Assembly: GCA_900553255.1 (NCBI GenBank)
Contig: USCI01000079.1
Coordinates: 1-10,974 of the forward strand
From: an uncultured Oscillospiraceae bacterium
GTDB lineage: Bacteria > Bacillota > Clostridia > Oscillospirales > Acutalibacteraceae
Direction of reading: 5' to 3'
DNA length: 10,974 nucleotides
Shown here one piece after another: positions 5,999 to 10,974 of this stretch; position 1 is the first letter of the stretch, and each line of letters begins with the position of its first letter. The position numbers were made by a program, and so were the translations under genes. The notes under the pieces are model-generated. The model had not been told where the DNA came from. It ran no database searches and saw nothing but the letters and a program-made list of their open reading frames with translations.

Positions 5999-8900
5999 AT
6001 GCCAAAACGCTCTGATGTCAAAAAAGTTCTTGTGATCGGTTCCGGTCCGATTGTGATCGGCCAGGCCGCGGAGTTTGACTATGCCGGTACGCAGGCCTGC
6101 CGTGCGCTGAAAGAAGAAGGCCTGGAGGTTGTGCTGGTCAACTCCAATCCCGCAACCATTATGACCGATAAGACGATGGCGGACAAAATCTATATTGAGC
6201 CGCTTAACGTCGAGGTGATTAAGCGGATTATCGATATCGAAAAGCCGGACAGCGTGCTCGCCAACATGGGCGGACAGACCGGTCTGAATATCGGTATGGA
6301 GCTATCGGAAGGGGATTTCCTGAAAAGCCGCGGTGTCAAGCTGCTCGGTGTCAACCCGGAAACCATCCGCAAAGCGGAGGATCGTCAGGCGTTTAAAGAC
6401 ACCATGCTTTCCATAAACGAGCCCTGCATCCCCTCCAAGGTGGTTGAATCGGTTCCGGATGCCGTCGCCTATGCCAATGAGATCGGGTATCCGGTTGTCG
6501 TCCGTCCGGCCTACACACTCGGCGGCACCGGCGGTGGTTTCGTACATAACGATGAAGAGATGGAGGAAATCTGTGCAGGTGGTCTGCGGGCCTCGCTGAT
6601 CCATCAGGTGCTCATTGAAAAAAGCGTGGCCGGCTGGAAGGAAATCGAATTTGAGGTGATCCGTGACGGCGCCGGCAATGCGATCGACGTCTGCTCGATG
6701 GAAAACGTCGATCCGGTCGGCGTGCACACCGGCGATTCGATCGTGGTTGCCCCGGCACAGACCATGTCGGCCGGCGAATTCCACATGCTGCGGGCGGCGG
6801 CGCTGAACATTGTAACAGCCCTCGGCGTGGAAGGCGGCTGCAACGTGCAGTTTGCCCTTAAGCCGGACAGCGACCAGTATGCCGTCATCGAGGTCAATCC
6901 CCGCGTATCCCGTTCCTCGGCGCTCGCTTCCAAGGCTACCGGCTATCCGATTGCCAAGGTGGCCTGCAAGATCGCCATTGGTTACCGTCTGGATGAAATC
7001 GTCAACGCGGTCACCGGAAAGACCTATGCCTGCAACGAGCCGTCGGTCGATTACTGCGTGATCAAGTTCCCGAAATGGCCTTTCGATAAGTTTGTCTATG
7101 CCGACCGCCATCTCGGCACCCAGATGAAGGCGACCGGCGAGGTGATGTCGATCGGTCCGGGCTTTGAGATCGCCTTTATGAAAGCGGTGCGCTCCATCGA
7201 GCTCGGCATCGATACGCCGCACCTGCCCAAGCTGGAAGCCAAAACCGACGACGAGATCCGCGCGATGGTGGCCGATACCGATGATGAGCGGATCTTTGCG
7301 ATCTATGCGGCGCTTGAGCGCGGCATCATGACGCCGGACGAGATTTTTGACATCACCAAAATTGACCGCTGGTTCCTGTCCAAGCTCAACCGCCTCGTGG
7401 CCATGCAGAGCGAGCTGAAGGCCGGCACGCTGGACGAGGAAACCTATATGCGGGCGAAAAAGCTCGGTTTCCTGGATAAGACAATCGAACGGCTCTCCGG
7501 TCAGAAGGTGCCGGTGCATCGTTATGCATCCTATAAAATGGTGGACACCTGCGCGGCGGAATTCGCTGCGGAGACGCCGTACTTTTACTCCTCCTGGGAT
7601 GAGGAGAACGAGGCGGAGCTGTATAACGCAGAGCTGAATTCCGGCAAAAAGCGGATAGTGGTCTTCGGATCCGGGCCGATCCGCATCGGTCAGGGCATTG
7701 AGTTTGACTACTGCTCGGTGCACTGTGTGCGCACCTTGAAGAAGCTGGGGTATGAGGCCATTATTGCCAACAACAACCCGGAAACGGTTTCCACCGATTT
7801 TGACACCTCCGACCGTCTGTATTTTGATCCGCTGACGCCGGAAGATGTCGACAGCGTTCTGGCTACCGAGCGGCCGGAGGCGGTGGTGGTGCAGTTCGGC
7901 GGGCAGACGGCGATTAAACTGACCAAGCACCTGCAGGAAAAGGGCGTGAAAATTCTCGGCACCCCGGCGGACAGCATTGATGCAGCCGAGGACCGCGAGC
8001 GTTTCGACGCACTGCTCGAGCAGTGCGGTATCCCGCGCCCGGCCGGCACGACGGTGTTTACCACCGAGGAAGCGCTTGAGGCGGCGCACAAGGTCGGTTA
8101 CCCGGTGTTGCTGCGTCCGTCCTATGTGCTGGGCGGACAGAATATGATCATCGCCTACGACGACAACGATGTAAAAGAATACATGGCGATCATCACCTCG
8201 CACGAGCTGGAAAACCCGGTGCTTATCGATAAATACCTGATGGGCAAGGAGGTCGAGGTGGATGCGATCTGCGACGGTACCGACTACCTGATTCCGGGTA
8301 TCATGGAGCACGTGGAGCGTGCCGGTGTGCATTCGGGCGACTCGATCTCGGTGTATCCCTCGCAGACGCTCAGCGAAGCCGTCCGTCAGACCATCATCGA
8401 TTATACCGGCCGTCTCGCGCGGGCGCTGAAGGTGGTCGGTCTGGTCAATATCCAGTACGTGGTCTATCAGGATACGGTCTATGTCATTGAGGTCAATCCG
8501 CGCTCGTCCCGCACGGTGCCGTATATCAGCAAGGTGACGAATGTGCCGATGGTGGAGCTGGCCACCCGCTGCATGCTGGGCGAAGCGCTTAAGGACATGG
8601 GCTTTGGCACCGGTCTGGTTCCGGAACGCGATTATGTCGCTGTCAAGGTGCCGGTGTTCAGCTTTGAAAAGCTGCGCAATCTGGATGTCCAGCTTGGGCC
8701 GGAGATGAAGTCGACCGGTGAAGTGCTTGGGCTGGCCAAGAATTTTGAGGATGCCCTTTTCAAGGGCCTTGTTGCGGCGGGTTACAAGATGAAAAAGTCC
8801 GGCGGTGTGCTGATTACGGTGCGGGATACCGATAAGGTAGAAGCGATGGCTGTCGCCGATAAATTCCGTCAGCTCGGCTTTGACCTGTATGCGACGGCCG

Positions 8901-9193
8901 GCACCGCCAACCGTCTGAACAAGGAAATGATCCCGACCTCGTCGGTGCGGAAAATGCACGAGGAGCATCCCAACATCGTTGATCTGCTGGAGAGCGGCAA
9001 GATCGATTACATCATTTCCACCGATGCGCATGGGCGCGATCCCAAGCTGGCCAGCGTGCAGATGCGCCGCATTGCGGTGGAGCGCGCCATTCCGGTGTTT
9101 ACTTCGCTGGATACGGCCACCGCTATGGCGCGCTGCCTGGCAATGGATAAGACGATGGACGATATGGAATTGATCGATATAACCAAGGTCTGA
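5999..9193 (+). CDS. carB: Carbamoyl-phosphate synthetase large subunit (CarB)
   Basis: CarB makes carbamoyl phosphate from bicarbonate, ammonia and two ATP. At 1064 residues it is the usual full length. The first ATP-grasp half (about 1-400) shows GSGPIVIGQAAEFDYAG, NSNPATIMTD, RPAYTLGGTGGG and EVNPRVSRSSALASKATG. An oligomerisation region follows (about 400-550). The second half (about 551-935) repeats the pattern with GSGPIRIGQGIEFDYC, NNNPETVSTD, RPSYVLGGQ and EVNPRSSRTVP. The C-terminal MGS-like allosteric domain (about 936-1064) keeps T966 and T969 (ATAGTA) and K985, which align with UMP-site residues of E. coli; of the NTT triplet there only the middle Thr is kept (STD). UMP feedback is therefore plausible. 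No active-site loss is seen, in contrast to its CarA partner 48 nt upstream. A perfect AAGGAGG (5984-5990) sets the ATG start. Confidence 0.97.
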   Translation: MPKRSDVKKVLVIGSGPIVIGQAAEFDYAGTQACRALKEEGLEVVLVNSNPATIMTDKTMADKIYIEPLNVEVIKRIIDIEKPDSVLANMGGQTGLNIGMELSEGDFLKSRGVKLLGVNPETIRKAEDRQAFKDTMLSINEPCIPSKVVESVPDAVAYANEIGYPVVVRPAYTLGGTGGGFVHNDEEMEEICAGGLRASLIHQVLIEKSVAGWKEIEFEVIRDGAGNAIDVCSMENVDPVGVHTGDSIVVAPAQTMSAGEFHMLRAAALNIVTALGVEGGCNVQFALKPDSDQYAVIEVNPRVSRSSALASKATGYPIAKVACKIAIGYRLDEIVNAVTGKTYACNEPSVDYCVIKFPKWPFDKFVYADRHLGTQMKATGEVMSIGPGFEIAFMKAVRSIELGIDTPHLPKLEAKTDDEIRAMVADTDDERIFAIYAALERGIMTPDEIFDITKIDRWFLSKLNRLVAMQSELKAGTLDEETYMRAKKLGFLDKTIERLSGQKVPVHRYASYKMVDTCAAEFAAETPYFYSSWDEENEAELYNAELNSGKKRIVVFGSGPIRIGQGIEFDYCSVHCVRTLKKLGYEAIIANNNPETVSTDFDTSDRLYFDPLTPEDVDSVLATERPEAVVVQFGGQTAIKLTKHLQEKGVKILGTPADSIDAAEDRERFDALLEQCGIPRPAGTTVFTTEEALEAAHKVGYPVLLRPSYVLGGQNMIIAYDDNDVKEYMAIITSHELENPVLIDKYLMGKEVEVDAICDGTDYLIPGIMEHVERAGVHSGDSISVYPSQTLSEAVRQTIIDYTGRLARALKVVGLVNIQYVVYQDTVYVIEVNPRSSRTVPYISKVTNVPMVELATRCMLGEALKDMGFGTGLVPERDYVAVKVPVFSFEKLRNLDVQLGPEMKSTGEVLGLAKNFEDALFKGLVAAGYKMKKSGGVLITVRDTDKVEAMAVADKFRQLGFDLYATAGTANRLNKEMIPTSSVRKMHEEHPNIVDLLESGKIDYIISTDAHGRDPKLASVQMRRIAVERAIPVFTSLDTATAMARCLAMDKTMDDMELIDITKV

Positions 9194-9216
9194 TCCAACC
9201 AGAAAGGGGGAGCCGT

Positions 9217-9993
9217 ATGCGCTATACGGAAGAACAGAGCAAACTGCTGTATAAGGCGGAAATTGCTCCGGGCATCTTCAATTTTACCCTTGCCGCGCCG
9301 AAAATTGCCGCTGCTGCGGCAGCGGGACAGTTTGTCACTGTTTTATGCGAGGGGTTTGAACTGCGGCGGCCGATATCGCTGTGCGGCTTTGATGCGGTGT
9401 CCGGTATCCTTCGCCTGATGTTTGAGGTGCGCGGCAAGGGAACCGCCTGGCTTGCCCAGCGGCAGGCCGGAGAGTATCTTAGTCTTGTCGGCCCGCTTGG
9501 CCACGGCTTTTCGCTGTTGGAGCCGGACAAAAAGGTGCTGCTGGTTGGCGGAGGGATCGGAACCCCGCCGTTGTTGCCCGTCGCGAGGCATTACGGCGGG
9601 AACGCCGCCGTCATCACCGGTTTCCGCAACGCCGCCTCAGCTATTCTTCAGGAGGATTTTAAGGCGGTGGGCGCGCAGACCATTCTTTGCACCGATGACG
9701 GCTCTGCCGGCTTCCACGGTTTTACCACACAGGCGATGGAACAGCATCTGGCCGAAGCGGGCTGTGACGTCGTGTACACGTGCGGGCCAAAGGTTATGAT
9801 GAAGCGTGTGGCGGAGCAGGCCCGGGAAAATGGGATACCTTGCTGGGTTTCGATGGAAGAACGCATGGCCTGCGGCGTGGGCGCCTGCCTGGGCTGCGCC
9901 TGCAAAACGAAGGACGAGAACGGCGATCCGCGTATGGCGCGAGTTTGTCTGAACGGCCCGGTATTTGATGCGCAGGAGGTGGACTGGTCATGA
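9217..9993 (+). CDS. pyrK: Dihydroorotate dehydrogenase electron-transfer subunit (PyrK)
   Basis: PyrK is the FAD and [2Fe-2S] subunit of class 1B dihydroorotate dehydrogenase. It carries electrons from the FMN of PyrD to NAD+. The 258-residue protein has a ferredoxin-reductase-like FAD domain with R50-R-P-I-S54, an NAD-binding domain with GGGIGTPPLL (about 111-120) and TCGPKVMM (188-195), and a C-terminal cluster-binding segment with C219, C224, C227 and C244 spaced as in the family. An alanine-rich stretch (31-36) is in a loop region. The ATG lies a few bases after AAAGGGGGAG (9203-9212), 23 nt downstream of carB. Its stop overlaps the pyrD start by 4 bp (ATGA), typical of translationally coupled subunits of one complex. 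Confidence 0.96.
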   Translation: MRYTEEQSKLLYKAEIAPGIFNFTLAAPKIAAAAAAGQFVTVLCEGFELRRPISLCGFDAVSGILRLMFEVRGKGTAWLAQRQAGEYLSLVGPLGHGFSLLEPDKKVLLVGGGIGTPPLLPVARHYGGNAAVITGFRNAASAILQEDFKAVGAQTILCTDDGSAGFHGFTTQAMEQHLAEAGCDVVYTCGPKVMMKRVAEQARENGIPCWVSMEERMACGVGACLGCACKTKDENGDPRMARVCLNGPVFDAQEVDWS

Positions 9994-10901
9994 GCGATAT
10001 GCGTGTCAATCTTTGCGGCGTTACGTTGAAAAATCCGGTCATCACCGCTTCGGGAACCTTTGGCTATGGGATGGAATACCAGGAGTTTTATCCCATTTCC
10101 CGTCTGGGAGGGATATCCTGCAAGGGAACCACGCTGAAGGAACGCCCGGGCAATCCGGCGCCCCGAATCGCCGAAACGCCTGCCGGCATGCTCAACAGCG
10201 TCGGTCTGCAGAATCCCGGCGTGGACACCTTTTTAACCACCTATCTGCCTTGGCTGAAGCAGCAGGACATCGTGGTTATCGCCAACATTGCCGGCAATAC
10301 GCTTGAAGATTATGCGGCGATGGCGGAACGCCTGTCGGATTCGGCTGTGGATATGGTCGAGCTCAATATCTCCTGTCCGAATGTCAAGCAGGGCGGGGTG
10401 AATTTCGGCACCTCCTGTGACAGTGTGGCCGAGGTCACACGTTTGGTAAAGCGGCACTGCACCAAGCCGCTTATGGTCAAGCTCACGCCGAACGTGACCA
10501 GCATCGGCGATATTGCCGCCTCGGCGGAAGATGCCGGTGCCGATATGCTTTCGCTGATCAACACGCTTGCCGGTATGCGCATCGACATCCGCACACGGCG
10601 GCCGATTCTGTACAACAATACCGGAGGACTGTCCGGTCCGGCCGTATTTCCGGTGGCCGTGCGCATGGTACGGGAGGTTTACAAGCGTGTTTCCGTGCCG
10701 GTCATCGGTATGGGGGGCATCTCCACCTGGGAGGACGCCGTGGAAATGATGATTGCCGGCGCGGCTGCCGTGCAGGTGGGAACGGCCAACTTCCGTGACC
10801 CTTATGCCTGCATAAAAATTATTGAGGGCATGGAAGAATTTGCGCAGCGCAGCGGTTTGAACAGCATCACAGAACTGACCGGAACCCTGCAGGAATGGTA
10901 A
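9990..10901 (+). CDS. pyrD: Dihydroorotate dehydrogenase class 1B catalytic subunit (PyrD)
   Basis: This is the FMN-containing catalytic subunit (PyrDB/PyrDI type) that oxidises dihydroorotate to orotate together with PyrK. The 303-residue TIM-barrel protein shows the N-terminal NPVITASGTFGYG, SVGLQNPG at about 70-77, and ELNISCPNVKQGG with the active-site base Cys129. This Cys separates class 1 enzymes from the Ser of class 2. The C-terminal FMN phosphate loops GTGGLSGPA-like (here NTGGLSGPA) and GMGGI are present. The start at 9990 lies 10 nt after AGGAGG (9974-9979) and overlaps the pyrK stop; the next ATG at 9999 is too far from that site. Being cytoplasmic and NAD-linked, it fits an anaerobe, since no quinone is needed. 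It is the last pyr gene visible; pyrE may lie beyond the window. Confidence 0.97.
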   Translation: MSDMRVNLCGVTLKNPVITASGTFGYGMEYQEFYPISRLGGISCKGTTLKERPGNPAPRIAETPAGMLNSVGLQNPGVDTFLTTYLPWLKQQDIVVIANIAGNTLEDYAAMAERLSDSAVDMVELNISCPNVKQGGVNFGTSCDSVAEVTRLVKRHCTKPLMVKLTPNVTSIGDIAASAEDAGADMLSLINTLAGMRIDIRTRRPILYNNTGGLSGPAVFPVAVRMVREVYKRVSVPVIGMGGISTWEDAVEMMIAGAAAVQVGTANFRDPYACIKIIEGMEEFAQRSGLNSITELTGTLQEW

Positions 10902-10974
10902 AAAGCCTGCCTGCTTGAAATGAACCGGTTCAGTAAAAACGGACAATGGACAAAACGCCCCCTGTGTAGGAAAA
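10902..10974. other. Non-coding end of window after pyrD
   Basis: No gene, clear terminator or credible promoter is visible in these 73 bases. The only structured element is a perfect 12-bp palindrome, TGAACCGGTTCA (10921-10932), with no T-run after it. Whether the operon continues, for example into pyrE, cannot be told from this window. Confidence 0.5.

Noticed and set aside
6302..9031. Long minus-strand open frame (about 909 codons) antisense to carB, with similar antisense frames across pyrC and carA
   Set aside because: These frames are by-products of GC-rich codon use in the true genes. They show no family motifs, are rich in His/Arg as expected for such shadows, and lack sensible ribosome binding sites.
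1..10974. CRISPR array, tRNA/rRNA genes, transposase or toxin-antitoxin genes
   Set aside because: No spaced direct repeats, RNA gene signatures or protein motifs of these classes were seen on either strand.

Overview
The window is about 11 kb of GC-rich bacterial DNA carrying most of a de novo pyrimidine (UMP) biosynthesis operon. Two unrelated genes lie to its left. Strong AGGAGG-type ribosome binding sites, GTG and TTG starts, the PyrK/PyrD pair (class 1B, NAD-linked dihydroorotate dehydrogenase), the pyrC-pyrF-carA-carB-pyrK-pyrD order and a type 2 OMP decarboxylase all point to Firmicutes. The GC-rich coding sequence best fits a Clostridia member such as Oscillospiraceae/Ruminococcaceae, often gut bacteria. 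The family-level placement is inference.

Layout. Positions 1-93 hold a 47-bp near-perfect palindrome and the end of a minus-strand Gfo/Idh/MocA oxidoreductase (94-1176). A divergent promoter region (1177-1399) separates it from a plus-strand mnmA (1400-2443, TTG start). A 149-bp gap with a good extended -10 promoter and a small leader hairpin leads into pyrC (2593-3864), pyrF (3891-4826), carA (4877-5950), carB (5999-9193), pyrK (9217-9993) and pyrD (9990-10901). All six are on the plus strand with gaps of 50 bp or less. The last 73 bp are non-coding and carry a 12-bp palindrome. pyrB and pyrE, needed to complete the path to UMP, are not in the window, and no pyrR gene or PyrR-type attenuator is seen.

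How the genes work together. CarA/CarB make carbamoyl phosphate. PyrB (elsewhere) would make carbamoyl aspartate, PyrC cyclises it to dihydroorotate, PyrD with PyrK oxidises it to orotate using NAD+, PyrE (elsewhere) adds ribose phosphate, and PyrF decarboxylates OMP to UMP.

Main observation. The CarA subunit is full length and sits in its normal operon place next to an apparently intact CarB, but it has lost the whole glutaminase catalytic triad: the nucleophilic Cys is Gly247, the catalytic His is Glu332 and the catalytic Glu is Ala334. The fold-defining and several glutamine-contact motifs remain. This predicts a pseudo-glutaminase subunit and an ammonia-dependent carbamoyl-phosphate synthetase. 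It resembles in principle the Cys loss in mammalian CPS I, but is more extensive and in a stand-alone bacterial CarA. Smaller points are the edge palindrome, a 6-codon mini-ORF overlapping the pyrC GTG start, and an MnmA with the CxxC...C arrangement linked to iron-sulfur-dependent enzymes.
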